Shown: positions 7,050-15,966, counted from the first letter of the stretch. The stretch: DNA of 64,000 bases from SCUS01 sp966211675 (GCA_966211675.1 CBIHPK010000015.1:1-64000), one strand, 5' to 3'. Numbers and translations are program-made. The notes: a model not told the origin generated them from the sequence alone.

Positions 7050-9227
7050 TCACATGGGCAGCGGGAGCACGGAGAGCGAGTATGCCCCGCGGGCCTCGGC
7101 GTTGAAGCCGCTGACGTAGACCCAGTACTCGCCCGGGTCGAGGAGGACATCGAAGACCGCCGGGGAGGCGCCCTCGCCGCTGAAGCAGGTGAGCGGCACG
7201 CTCGACCCCGGGCACATGGGCCCCTGGGTCATCCAGAGCACCGTGTTGAAGGACGATCCCTCCAGGGAGAATTGCACCCGCTGACGGGTGTCCGAGCGGT
7301 AGCGGAAGACCGCGTCCTCGCTGGTCGTGCCGAGGGTGCACGGGGCCGTGTAGTCCCGGCGCAGCGTGGCCGTGTTGCCCAGGTAGAAGCCCCCTCCCGA
7401 GGGGATGGGCTGCGCCGTCGCGCAGGTGTCGTTGCCCGCGGCCATCACCGGAGCGAGGGGCGGGCCCGCCACCAGGGTGAGGGTGAAGTCCGTGCCTCGC
7501 AGCGGGCGCACCACGAGGTAGTAGTCCCCCGGGTCGAGGCCCCTCGCGGTGAGCCGACCGACGGTGCCGTAGCGGCAGGCGGCCTCGCCCGTCGCGCTCC
7601 CGCAGGTGCGCTGGATCGCCATGAAGAAGAAGTCCGACGCCCCGCCGCGGAGGAGGACATTGACGTCGAGCGTGCGGTCGAGCGTGAAGCGGTACACCAC
7701 GTCGCGGCTGTCGCCGCCGTAGCAGGAGATGGGCACGTCCCCCTGAGCGCCCGCGACGGAGCCCATCACGGTGCTGTTGGGCGCGATGGCGATGGGGTTG
7801 CTGCACGAGTCGCCGGGCACCGCCGTGGTCGGCGCGGCGAGCTCGGCCTCGAGCGTGAAGGCCGGGACGCGCGTGCCCTCCACCACCACGAAGTAGGTGC
7901 CCGGAGCGAGGTTGCGCAGGCTGATCTGAGCAGGGCTGCCGGTGGCGCAGCGCCGGGTGGTCGGGGCGCGGGCGCAGGAGTCGACGAGCGCGAGCGTGAG
8001 GTAGTCGGTGCGGCCGCCGGTGGCGCGCAGGGTGACGTCGCGGCGCTCGGTGAGCGTGAGGCGGTAGACGAGGTCGGGGGTCACACCGCCGCAGCTCGTG
8101 GTGACGTCGTCGGCCACGTCGACGAGGGTGCCGCGGAGGGTTCCGCCGCCCGGGGGGATGTCGATGGCCCCGGCGCAGGTGTCGTTGGAGGGCGCCGGGG
8201 TCGGGTCGCTGAGCTCCACGTTGAGCGCCACCTCGCCGGTGCCGACGACGGCGCTCGTGGTCGCGATCTGGAAGAAGTACTCGCCCGCCGGGAGAGCGCG
8301 GGCGCGGTACACGGTGGGGTATCCGATGACGCAGTCGCGCACCGACTCGATGTCGCCGCAGCGGGTGCCGAGCTGCACCAGCACGCTGGCGCCGCTGCTC
8401 TCCGCGGTGACCGCCACGTCCCTCGGGGCGTCGAGGCGGAGGCGCAGCACCGCGTCGCGCGGGGGGATGGTGTTGCCGGTGCAGCGCGAGGGGTAGTCCC
8501 CGAGGGCGCCCGCCAGGGCGACGGTGAAGCGCCCTCCGGCGGACACGTCGAGCGCGTCGTCGCAGCGGTCGTTCATCGGCCGCGAGCAGCCCATGCGGTC
8601 GGCGGTGTCGACCTCGCCGTTGCAGTTGTTGTCGATGCCGTCGCCGCAGATCTCCGGCAGGCGGGAGTTTACCCTCGGGTTGGCGTCGTCGCAGTCGCCG
8701 CCGCGCCAGCAGGGCGGGTCGGGGACGCCCGCGTCGCACTCGAGCGCGTTGCAGCGGAAATCCGGGTCGCCGTCGCCGTCGAAGTCCCGGGGGCGGTGCA
8801 CGCACGCTCGGGTCATCTCGTCGCAGCGGTCGATGGTGCAGGTGTACTGGTCGTTGCAGGTGACGGGCGTGCCGCGCACGCAGCCGCGGCGGGCGTCGCA
8901 GCTCTCGACGCCGTTGCAGTAGACCCGGTCGTCGCAGCGCGTGGGGTCGGCCACGCTCACGCAGCGGCCGTCGTCGGCGCAGAAGTCCATGGTGCAGTCG
9001 ACGCCGTCGTCGCACTGCGAGCTGCGGGTGCAGGCACGGCCTCGTACGTCTGTCGCGGGCCCGGTGTCGATGAGCGAGGGGCGCTCGGGGAAGGCCGCGT
9101 CGCCCTGGAGCGTGGCGTCGAGGGGCCCGCCGTCGACGAAGCCCAGCGGGTCTTCCCCGCAGCCCGCGAGGACGAGGCAGAGGGCGGCGAGGGCGAGGCG
9201 GAGGGCGCGGGGACAACGGTGCGGCAT
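7050..9227 (-). CDS. Surface lipoprotein with Cys-rich, Asp-rich and four PPC-type domains
   Basis: 725 residues. The signal peptide ends in a lipobox (LVLAGCG), so it should be a lipoprotein. Residues ~60-160 hold Cys-rich repeats (CDDGVDC, CDDRVYCNGVESCD, CNDQYTC); ~160-210 is an Asp-rich putative metal-binding stretch with CGDGIDNNCNGEVD, as in many myxobacterial surface proteins. After that come four ~120-residue beta-sandwich repeats, each opening with a DTCA/DSCS-like phrase and closing with PG(T/D/E)Y(F/Y)(V/L)VV, like bacterial pre-peptidase C-terminal domains. No protease domain is attached. AGGAG precedes the ATG. Probably adhesive or matrix-associated; function is inferred only from architecture. 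Confidence 0.8.
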   Translation of the reverse strand: MPHRCPRALRLALAALCLVLAGCGEDPLGFVDGGPLDATLQGDAAFPERPSLIDTGPATDVRGRACTRSSQCDDGVDCTMDFCADDGRCVSVADPTRCDDRVYCNGVESCDARRGCVRGTPVTCNDQYTCTIDRCDEMTRACVHRPRDFDGDGDPDFRCNALECDAGVPDPPCWRGGDCDDANPRVNSRLPEICGDGIDNNCNGEVDTADRMGCSRPMNDRCDDALDVSAGGRFTVALAGALGDYPSRCTGNTIPPRDAVLRLRLDAPRDVAVTAESSGASVLVQLGTRCGDIESVRDCVIGYPTVYRARALPAGEYFFQIATTSAVVGTGEVALNVELSDPTPAPSNDTCAGAIDIPPGGGTLRGTLVDVADDVTTSCGGVTPDLVYRLTLTERRDVTLRATGGRTDYLTLALVDSCARAPTTRRCATGSPAQISLRNLAPGTYFVVVEGTRVPAFTLEAELAAPTTAVPGDSCSNPIAIAPNSTVMGSVAGAQGDVPISCYGGDSRDVVYRFTLDRTLDVNVLLRGGASDFFFMAIQRTCGSATGEAACRYGTVGRLTARGLDPGDYYLVVRPLRGTDFTLTLVAGPPLAPVMAAGNDTCATAQPIPSGGGFYLGNTATLRRDYTAPCTLGTTSEDAVFRYRSDTRQRVQFSLEGSSFNTVLWMTQGPMCPGSSVPLTCFSGEGASPAVFDVLLDPGEYWVYVSGFNAEARGAYSLSVLPLPM

Positions 9228-9253
9228 GCAGGCTCCTGGCGACGGTATCGGGC

Positions 9254-9259
9254 AGTATA
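9254..9259 (-). promoter_or_regulatory. Possible -10 box (TATACT) for the PPC lipoprotein gene
   Basis: Minus-strand TATACT lies about 27 bases before the ATG at 9227, with an AGGAG between. No clear -35 hexamer is found at 16-18 bases. Confidence 0.3.
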
Positions 9260-9330
9260 GGGTCGTTTGCCAGGGCTACCGCGGAGCGCGTGATGCGACG
9301 CACCGTCCGTAGGTGGTAGCCTGCAGGAGC

Positions 9331-10746
9331 ATGTTCACCCGACGCACGAAGATCGTCTGTACCATCGGCCCCAGCTCCAACAGCCCGGAGGCGATCGAGG
9401 GCCTCATCGAGGCGGGGATGGACGTCGCGAGGCTCAACTTCTCGCACGGCACGCATGACGATCACCAGCGCGCGGTGAACGCCATTCGCGACGCGAGCGC
9501 GAGGTACCGCAAGGCCATCACCATCCTCGGCGACCTGAGCGGGCCGAAGATCCGCGCGGGGCGCATCGGCGGGGCGCGCGAGGTGGTGGCGGGCGACTCG
9601 CTCTGCCTCATGGCGGGCGAGGACGCTCCGCCCGGAGTGATCCCCATCCGCTACGAGACCCTCGCGACGGACCTGCGCAGCGGCGACGCCATCCACGCCG
9701 ACGACGGCCGCATCCGGCTGCGCGTGACGGAGATCAAGGGCGACCGGGTGCACGTGGTGGTCGAGGAGGGCGGGCGGCTGCGCGACGCGGTGGGCATCCA
9801 CCTGCCGTCGGGCAACCTGCAGCTCGACGCGCTCACCGCGAAGGACAAGCTCGACCTGGAGTTCGGCCTCGCCGCGGGCATCGACTACGTGGCGCTGTCC
9901 TTCGTGCGCTCCGTCGAGGACGTTCGGCGGGTGCGGGAGTTCTGCGAGGCCCGCGGGCGCATCGTGCCGGTGTGCTCGAAGATCGAGACCCCGCAGGCGA
10001 TCGACCACCTGGAGGCCATCGTGGAGGCCTCGGACGCGGTGATGGTGGCGCGCGGCGACCTGGGGGTGGAGTTCCCTCCGGAGCAGGTGCCGGTGCTGCA
10101 GCACCGGGTGCTGGTGTGCGCCGCGGCGAGGCGGCGGCCGGCCATCGTGGCGACGGAGATGCTGCACTCCATGGTGACCTCCACGAGGCCCACGCGCGCG
10201 GAGGCCAGCGACGTGGCCAACGCGATCTTCGACGGCGCCGACGCGACGATGCTCTCCGGCGAGACCGCCTCCGGCGCGCACCCGGCGCTCGCCGTCGGGA
10301 TGATGGCGAGGATCATCAGCGCGGCGGAGAGCTCGCCCTACTGGAAGCCCGAGCAGCCGCCGGCCCACGCTCGCCCGATGCCCTTCCCCGAGGCGACCGC
10401 GCGCATGGCGGTGATGGCCTCCAACGACCTCGACGCGCGGCTGATCGCGGTGTTCACGCAGGGCGGCGACACGGCGCGGCTCATCTCCAAGGAGCGCCCC
10501 ACGGTGCCGGTGGTGGCCTTCTCTCCGAGCGAGGTGGTGCGCCGTCGCCTGGGCCTGCTCTGGGGCGTGACCGCTCGGGTGATGGAGCCCCTCGGGGACA
10601 CCGACGAGATGGTCGAGGGGGTGCAGGCGCACCTGCTGGCCAGCGGGATGGTGACCGCGGGCGACCGCATCGTGGTGGTCTTCGGCGCGCCCATCGCGGT
10701 GAAGGGCAAGACCAACTCCGTGCGGGTGCACCAGGTCGGGGGCTGA
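9331..10746 (+). CDS. pyk: Pyruvate kinase
   Basis: 471-residue glycolytic enzyme making pyruvate and ATP from phosphoenolpyruvate and ADP. Visible signatures: RRTKIVCTIGPSS at the N-terminus, LNFSHG (residues ~37-42), DLSGPKIR, the catalytic-lysine region SKIETPQ, the metal/phosphate motif MVARGDLGVE and ATMLSGETASG. The C-terminal regulatory domain is complete. ATG 9331 is chosen because the family starts just before RRTKIV, although AGGAG lies only one base ahead of it; GTG 9313 is the alternative. It is transcribed divergently from the lipoprotein gene. Confidence 0.96.
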   Translation: MFTRRTKIVCTIGPSSNSPEAIEGLIEAGMDVARLNFSHGTHDDHQRAVNAIRDASARYRKAITILGDLSGPKIRAGRIGGAREVVAGDSLCLMAGEDAPPGVIPIRYETLATDLRSGDAIHADDGRIRLRVTEIKGDRVHVVVEEGGRLRDAVGIHLPSGNLQLDALTAKDKLDLEFGLAAGIDYVALSFVRSVEDVRRVREFCEARGRIVPVCSKIETPQAIDHLEAIVEASDAVMVARGDLGVEFPPEQVPVLQHRVLVCAAARRRPAIVATEMLHSMVTSTRPTRAEASDVANAIFDGADATMLSGETASGAHPALAVGMMARIISAAESSPYWKPEQPPAHARPMPFPEATARMAVMASNDLDARLIAVFTQGGDTARLISKERPTVPVVAFSPSEVVRRRLGLLWGVTARVMEPLGDTDEMVEGVQAHLLASGMVTAGDRIVVVFGAPIAVKGKTNSVRVHQVGG

Positions 10747-10835
10747 CGCGGGGGGCGGCTCGACGCCCCGACCGCACACCCGATCCCGGTCGATTTCCCT
10801 CGTCCATCCCCTCGCGCTCCGCGCCGTCCCGTCCG

Positions 10836-10841
10836 TTATCA
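10836..10841 (+). promoter_or_regulatory. Possible -10 box (TTATCA) of a leaderless transcript
   Basis: TTATCA ends 6 bases before the ATG at 10848, without an intervening Shine-Dalgarno sequence. The -35 region is not recognisable. Confidence 0.25.
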
Positions 10842-10847
10842 ACTCTC

Positions 10848-11195
10848 ATGAGAGCGACCACGGACGCCTCCCCTGCATGGATCCCCCCCGAGCTCGAGCG
10901 CCTCGCCTGCTGCTTCGAGCAGGCCGGGGACATCGAGGTCGCTCGGCGCCTGCGCGTCGCCGACCTCGACGAGCACCCCGCCGATCGCGACGACCTGCGC
11001 CGCCTCGTGCGCGACGTCCGCTCGGCCATCGAGAGCGCCGCCGCCCTCGGGGGCCGCGCTCGGGCGAGCCAGCTCCTCGACGCGCTGCTCCGCGCCACCG
11101 CCTGTCGCGACGCCGCGGTCCGACGCGCGACCGCCGCCCGGGCCTCGGGCGTCCCCTCGTGGATCCCGTCCGAGCCCCGCTCGGCGCTCGGGTGA
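10848..11195 (+). CDS. Small helical protein of unknown function
   Basis: 115-residue soluble protein I do not recognise. It is rich in Ala, Arg, Asp and Leu and is predicted mostly helical, with a tetratricopeptide-like first hairpin (ERLACCFEQAGDIEVARRLRVADL). No signal peptide, membrane segment or enzyme motif. It sits alone between pyk and the FAD-oxidoreductase unit, 72 bases before the micro-ORF. Codon use matches its neighbours, which supports it being real. Confidence 0.6.
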   Translation: MRATTDASPAWIPPELERLACCFEQAGDIEVARRLRVADLDEHPADRDDLRRLVRDVRSAIESAAALGGRARASQLLDALLRATACRDAAVRRATAARASGVPSWIPSEPRSALG

Positions 11196-11267
11196 CGTCG
11201 TCACCCTGGAGGTGACGCCTCGACGGAGCGGGCGGTCCCTTCCATCGCCGCCCCGGGAGGTCCCTCC

Positions 11268-11354
11268 GTGTCGAACCTGCTCCCGCGCCTCCATCGGGCG
11301 ATCGGCTCCGCCTCGCTCCTCTTCCCTCGTGCGCCCGACCGGGGAGCACGGTGA
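11268..11354 (+). CDS. Possible 28-residue micro-ORF coupled to the FAD oxidoreductase gene
   Basis: A GTG start (11268) with GGGAGG 8 bases upstream opens a 28-codon frame (starts MSNLLPRLHRA, ends PDRGAR). Its TGA overlaps the ATG of the next gene as TGATG. The ribosome-binding site and the overlap suggest translational coupling or a leader peptide. No homolog is known to me, and the peptide is basic and Leu-rich. It could be chance. Confidence 0.35.
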   Translation: MSNLLPRLHRAIGSASLLFPRAPDRGAR

Positions 11355-14300
11355 TGGCGGCGCCGCAGAAGGTCGCCATCCTCGGCGGCGGCATCGGGGG
11401 CCTGGTCGCGGCCTTCGAGCTCACGCGCGACCCCGACTGGAGGCGACGCCGCGAGGTCACCGTATACCAGCAGGGCTGGCTGCTCGGCGGCAAGGGCGCG
11501 AGCGTGCGCAACCTCGACCACCGCGCCCGCATCGAGGAGCACGGTCTGCACATCTGGATGGGCTTCTACGAGAACGCGTTCCAGGTGATCCGCGAGTGCT
11601 ACCGCGAGCTGGGACGCCCCCGCGGCGCGCCCCTCGCCACCTGGGAGGAGGCGTTCCAGCGCCACGATTTCCTGGTCGTCCAGGAGCAGGTCGAGGGCCG
11701 CTGGACCCCGTGGCGGATGGACTTCCCCCGCAACGACTCGGTGCCCGGCGACGGCGGGGAATTCCCCGGCGGAGGCGACTACGTCGGGATGATCCTCCGC
11801 TGGCTGCTGGGCCTGCTCACGGACTGGAACCAGGCCCACGCGCCGGTCTACCCCGGCCGCCGAGGACGCCTCGCGGAGATGGCCCGCAGCCTGGAGCTGA
11901 TCGTGAGCTCGCTCGAGGTCGCGTCGGCGGCGGTGACCGTCTCGCTCGGCGCGGTGGCCGCCCACGGCGCGGGCATCTTGGAGCGCGCTCCCGGCGACGG
12001 AGGGCTCACCGACTGGCTCGAGCAATTCCTGCGGCGCGCATGGGAGGCGCTGCAGCCCGACATCGCCTCGGACGTCGACGTGCGCCGGCTCTGGTTCTGG
12101 GTCGACTTCGCCGTGGCCGTGGTGCGCGGGCTCGTGCGCGACGGTCTCACCTCCCCCCGCGCGGACTTCAGCGCCCTCGACCACTACGACCTGCGCGAGT
12201 GGCTCCGCCTGCACGGAGCGCGCGAGTCCACGGTGCACGAGGCCCCCATCCGAGGGCTCTACGAGCTGGTCTTCGCCGACGGAGAGACCCTCGCCGCGGG
12301 CTCGATGCTCAACGCCTCGCTCCGGATGATCCTCGCCTACAAGGGCTCGATCTTCTACAAGATGCAGGCGGGCATGGGGGAGACCATCTTCGCCCCGCTC
12401 TACGCCGTGCTGCGACGACGCGGCGTCCGCTTCGAGTTCTTCCACCGGGTGCGCCACCTCGAGCTCGACCAGGCCGCGACCTCCGTCGCGTCGGTGCGCC
12501 TGGGCCGTCAGGCCACCGTCGCCTCGGGCGAATACCACCCGCTCGTCGACGTCGACGGCCTCCCCTGCTGGCCCCACCGGCCGCGCTACGAGCAGCTCGT
12601 CGAGGGCGACGCGCTGCGGGCGAGCGGCGCCGACCTGGTCTCGCACTGGTGCGCGTGGCCCGACGTCGGCGAGGTCACGCTCCGCGCGGGCGAGCACTTC
12701 GACCGGCTGGTGCTGGCGATCCCCGGGTGCGCGCTGAAGGAGGTCGGACGCGAGCTCGTCGAGGCGCTGCCGGCGTGGCGAGACGCCGTGTACGGGCTGC
12801 GCTCGGTGAAGACCCAGGCGATGCAGCTCTGGTTCAGCGGGTCGACCGCGGAGCTCGGGTGGACGCTGCCGAGCCCGGTGCTCTCCGCCTACGCCGAGCC
12901 CTTCGACACCTGGTGCGACATGAGCCACCTCATCCCGCGCGAGCGCTGGCGCCCGGAGGACGGCGTGCGCAGCGTCGCGTACTTCTGCGGCGCGCTCGGA
13001 ACGGCCTCGGAGCTGCCCGGCGAGGACGGCCGCTGCCACGCGACGGAGCTCGCCCGCGTGCGGCGAGGCGCGCTGCGCTGGCTGCGCGAGTCCTGCGGCG
13101 CGCTCCTGCCCGGCGCGGCGGACACGGGCGGGCTGCGATGGGAGCGCCTCGTCGATCCGAGCGGCGGCGTCGGCGAAGCGCGCCTGGACGCGCAGTACCT
13201 CCGCGCCAACGTGAACCCCACCGACCGCTACATGCTCTCCGTCGCGGGCACCACGAGGCTGCGCCTGCGCGCCGACCGCACCGGGCTCGACAACCTCGTC
13301 GTGGCCGGCGACTGGACCCTCAACGGGCTCAACGTGGGCAGCGTCGAGGCGGCGACCATGTCCGGCCTGCAGGCGGCCCGGGCGCTGGACGGTCGTCCGC
13401 GGCGCATCGTCGGCGAGCCCGCCGGGTGGGACCCGCACGCGAGCGCCCCCAGCCGCGGCGTGCGCTACGTCGAGCGCCCCGGCGACGTCGCGCCCTGCCA
13501 GCCCTACGCGCTCAGCGAGGTGGAGATGCACGTCTTCGGGCTCGACGCCGACCTCGACGCGCTCAGTCGGCTCTGCGACCGCTGCCTCAATGACCCGAGC
13601 GGCGGCGCGGTGCGCTACGTCCCCGCAGTGCCGTGGGTCGCGCTGGTGTGCGCCGACGCGGGCTCGGCGCGGTCGCGCGACGCGAGGGAGGCGTCGCTCG
13701 GGTGGCTGCCGGAGGTCGACGTCGCGGTGTGGGTCCCGGTGCTCGCGGCGCCGAGGCCGGGGCGTCGCTCGTTGCCCGCGAGGCTGCGTTGGTTCCTTCC
13801 CTACGTCTTCGTCGACAGCGACGTGGCGGCCTTCGCGGGACGGGAGATCTACGGCTTCCCGAAGTCCGTGGCGCGCGTCGAGCGCCGCTGCGACGCCAGC
13901 GGGCTGGTCGACCTCACGCTCGACACCACCCTGCGCCGGGAGCGCGGCAAGGGCTCTCGCCTCGCCGTCGATCGACTCCTGGAGGTCCGCCGCGTGGAGG
14001 AGGCCGAGGAGCGGGGCGCGCGCGACTGGGTCTACGACCGCGTCGGCGACCTCACGGAGAGCTTCCTCCAGGGGCGCTTCGGCGACGAGCTCACCCTCGT
14101 CTTCCTCAAGCAGCTCCGCGACGCGGCCGACCCTCGCCGCGCCTGCTACCAGGCCGTGGTGGAGGCCCCGGCGAGGGCCCTCACGGTGCGCTCGGGCCGC
14201 CCCCTCGCTGGGCGCTACGAGGTGCGCTGGAGCGACGCCGACAGCCACCCGATCCGCCGCGAGCTCGGCCTCTCGGGGCAGCGCCAGACGCCCTGGTGCG

Positions 14301-14359
14301 CGCTGCGCTTCGACCTCGATTTCGTCATGGAGGCGGGCGCCGAGGTCTGGCGCGCATGA
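11354..14359 (+). CDS. FAD-dependent oxidoreductase fused to an acetoacetate-decarboxylase-like domain
   Basis: 1001 residues. The N-terminal ~680 residues are an FAD oxidoreductase of the phytoene-desaturase/hydroxysqualene-dehydroxylase class: VAILGGGIGGLVAAFELT at the start, YQQGWLLGGKGASVRN, an EEHGLHIWMGFYEN substrate region and the C-terminal FAD motif VAGDWTLNGLNVGSVEAA. The last ~300 residues resemble acetoacetate decarboxylase, with RWFLPYVFVDSD and GREIYGFPKSVARV; the Lys of FPK aligns by eye with the Schiff-base lysine of the clostridial enzyme, but the following residue is Ser instead of Lys. GTG 11351 directly precedes the chosen ATG. Its end overlaps the next gene by four bases (ATGA). 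Substrate unknown; a terpenoid or other lipid is inferred. Confidence 0.82.
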   Translation: MAAPQKVAILGGGIGGLVAAFELTRDPDWRRRREVTVYQQGWLLGGKGASVRNLDHRARIEEHGLHIWMGFYENAFQVIRECYRELGRPRGAPLATWEEAFQRHDFLVVQEQVEGRWTPWRMDFPRNDSVPGDGGEFPGGGDYVGMILRWLLGLLTDWNQAHAPVYPGRRGRLAEMARSLELIVSSLEVASAAVTVSLGAVAAHGAGILERAPGDGGLTDWLEQFLRRAWEALQPDIASDVDVRRLWFWVDFAVAVVRGLVRDGLTSPRADFSALDHYDLREWLRLHGARESTVHEAPIRGLYELVFADGETLAAGSMLNASLRMILAYKGSIFYKMQAGMGETIFAPLYAVLRRRGVRFEFFHRVRHLELDQAATSVASVRLGRQATVASGEYHPLVDVDGLPCWPHRPRYEQLVEGDALRASGADLVSHWCAWPDVGEVTLRAGEHFDRLVLAIPGCALKEVGRELVEALPAWRDAVYGLRSVKTQAMQLWFSGSTAELGWTLPSPVLSAYAEPFDTWCDMSHLIPRERWRPEDGVRSVAYFCGALGTASELPGEDGRCHATELARVRRGALRWLRESCGALLPGAADTGGLRWERLVDPSGGVGEARLDAQYLRANVNPTDRYMLSVAGTTRLRLRADRTGLDNLVVAGDWTLNGLNVGSVEAATMSGLQAARALDGRPRRIVGEPAGWDPHASAPSRGVRYVERPGDVAPCQPYALSEVEMHVFGLDADLDALSRLCDRCLNDPSGGAVRYVPAVPWVALVCADAGSARSRDAREASLGWLPEVDVAVWVPVLAAPRPGRRSLPARLRWFLPYVFVDSDVAAFAGREIYGFPKSVARVERRCDASGLVDLTLDTTLRRERGKGSRLAVDRLLEVRRVEEAEERGARDWVYDRVGDLTESFLQGRFGDELTLVFLKQLRDAADPRRACYQAVVEAPARALTVRSGRPLAGRYEVRWSDADSHPIRRELGLSGQRQTPWCALRFDLDFVMEAGAEVWRA

Positions 14360-15024
14360 GCCCACCCCTCCTGAGCTTCGCGCTCTACTCGCCGCCTCAG
14401 CTCGCGGTGATCGCCGCGGGCTGCCTGCTCTGGGTGGCGGTCTATCTCCTGGTGCTCGTCGCGATCGCGCGGCGTCGCTTCGTGGAGCTTCCGGCGCTGG
14501 GAGTCTGCGGCAACCTGGCGTGGGAGTTCCTGTGGGGCGTGCTCCGCGGCGACGGGCTCGCGAGGGACACGGGGCTGCTCTTCGCGCTGGGCTACAAGAC
14601 CTGGTTCGCGCTCGACGTGGTGATCTTCGCGGCGCTGCTCCGCTACGGCCCGAGGTACGTCCGCAGCCCTCGGCTCGCGGCGCGCTTCCGCCCGCTCTGC
14701 GTGGTCGGCGTGGTGGCGATGTTCGCGCTCTTCGAGGCCTGGGCCGCGGACGGCCTCGACAACACCGCGGGCGTCTGGACCGCCTACGTCGACAACCTCG
14801 TCCTGTCGGCGCTCTACGTCTACGCGCTGCTCGACCCGACGGACGCGCCGCGGCGCTCGACGGCCATCGCGTGGCTCAAGATGCTGGGCACCGGCCTGGT
14901 GAGCGTGGGCGTCTGCCTGCGCTACCGGGAGAGCCACCTCTTGCTGGTGATGTGCTCCCTCACGCTGCTGCTGGACCTCGCGTACATCGCCATGCTGCGC
15001 GCGGCGAAGCGGGCGGCGGGATGA
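14356..15024 (+). CDS. Seven-helix membrane protein resembling Pyr4-type terpene cyclases
   Basis: 222-residue integral membrane protein with about seven hydrophobic helices. GNLAWEFLWG (Glu57) in helix 2, KTWFALDVVIFAALLRYG in helix 3, and LLLDLAYIAML (Asp207) in the last helix resemble the signatures of fungal Pyr4/PaxB-type membrane terpene cyclases, whose catalytic acids are a helix-2 Glu (Glu63 in Pyr4) and a C-terminal Asp (Asp218). Size is close to that family. The resemblance is judged by eye; it could be another small membrane family. Translational coupling (ATGA) to the upstream oxidoreductase implies a shared pathway. Confidence 0.6.
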   Translation: MSPPLLSFALYSPPQLAVIAAGCLLWVAVYLLVLVAIARRRFVELPALGVCGNLAWEFLWGVLRGDGLARDTGLLFALGYKTWFALDVVIFAALLRYGPRYVRSPRLAARFRPLCVVGVVAMFALFEAWAADGLDNTAGVWTAYVDNLVLSALYVYALLDPTDAPRRSTAIAWLKMLGTGLVSVGVCLRYRESHLLLVMCSLTLLLDLAYIAMLRAAKRAAG

Positions 15025-15055
15025 TGCGATCGGGCGGCACGAAGGCCGACCGTCT

Positions 15056-15889
15056 TCAGCCCTTCATCAGTCGCTGAAGGTAGGCCTCGGTCCGCTTGCT
15101 CCCCTCGCGCTCGTCGAGGGCCGACAGGACCAGGTGGGCCAGGTCGTAGGACTGGAGGATGTCATGCGCGAGGATGGCGTAGCTGCGCAGCTTCTCCGAG
15201 GAGAGCGACGCGAGACCCATCCAGTCGCGCACGTAGAGCGCATCGGACCACAGCACCTGGCGCAGCGGCCGGTTGAGGTCGTTGTTGAAGACCAGGGGCT
15301 TGAACGCCCGGCCCGCGAGGCCGTTGAAGGCGTGGAACTGGAAGCCCTGCGAGCGCAGGAAGCGGTCCACGTCTGCGAACATGGGCTGACCCCGGTAGAG
15401 CTCGACGAACTCGACCTCCACCTGCACCAGCAGGGTGTCGGCCAGCACGCGGCGGCCGTGCTCCAGCACCGCGAGCTCGCTGCCCTGGACGTCCATCTTG
15501 ATGAAGTCCACGTCGCGGATGTCCGCGATGTCGTCGAGGCGCGTGGTGGTGACCGGGTGCTGCGCCACCGGCGTCACCACCTCGGCCAGGTTCTGGAACT
15601 TCTCCAGCAGTGGGGTGTTGGGCGGATACAGCGAGCCCGTCAGCACCCAGTTGGTCTCGTGGAAGGTCGCCGGCTGGCCGTCGCCCACGAAGAAGGGGAA
15701 GAACCGGTGGGGCTCGCCGTACTGCCGGTTGAGCTTGTCGCACTCGGCGGCGTTGGGCTCGAAGCCCATCAGCCGGGCGCGGCCCGCGTCCACCAGGCCC
15801 TGGTAGGAAGGCCGCTCGCCGAGGGCCGCCCCCACGTCGAGGACGTTGAGGCGGAAGTCCCCGGGGAAGAATTCCAGCAAGCTCCACAT
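15056..15889 (-). CDS. FkbM-family SAM-dependent methyltransferase
   Basis: 277 residues. The SAM-binding motif LNVLDVGAALGE is near residue 15, an acidic motif MGFEPNAAECDKL follows, and the FkbM hallmark VDFIKMDVQGSELAVLEHG is around residue 140, then LLVQVEVEFVELY. FkbM enzymes O-methylate sugars, lipids or secondary metabolites. The start lies directly before the SAM motif, as usual for stand-alone FkbM proteins. It converges with the membrane cyclase-like gene and sits alone, so its substrate cannot be told. Confidence 0.85.
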   Translation of the reverse strand: MWSLLEFFPGDFRLNVLDVGAALGERPSYQGLVDAGRARLMGFEPNAAECDKLNRQYGEPHRFFPFFVGDGQPATFHETNWVLTGSLYPPNTPLLEKFQNLAEVVTPVAQHPVTTTRLDDIADIRDVDFIKMDVQGSELAVLEHGRRVLADTLLVQVEVEFVELYRGQPMFADVDRFLRSQGFQFHAFNGLAGRAFKPLVFNNDLNRPLRQVLWSDALYVRDWMGLASLSSEKLRSYAILAHDILQSYDLAHLVLSALDEREGSKRTEAYLQRLMKG

Positions 15890-15966
15890 GAGCCCTGGGT
15901 TCTATTCGATCTACGGCGGGGATGCGACGGCGCTTCGACGAGCGACGTCGCGGCGGGGAGGCGCGA

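Noticed and set aside
8307..8324. Possible extra copy of the 18-bp motif (GTAC-N8-GTATCC)
   Set aside because: The left half lacks W; TAC tyrosine codons spaced four apart produce TAC-N8-GTA by chance on the opposite strand. Similar case at 18230-18247.
8668..8685. TTTACC near a GGGTTGG in the lipoprotein gene, similar to the motif
   Set aside because: Only one half-site is present; spacing to any second half-site is wrong.
11201..14365. A 1054-codon open frame antisense to the FAD oxidoreductase gene
   Set aside because: High-GC shadow frame: Arg/Ala/Glu/His-rich product without any domain, fully opposite a well-supported gene.
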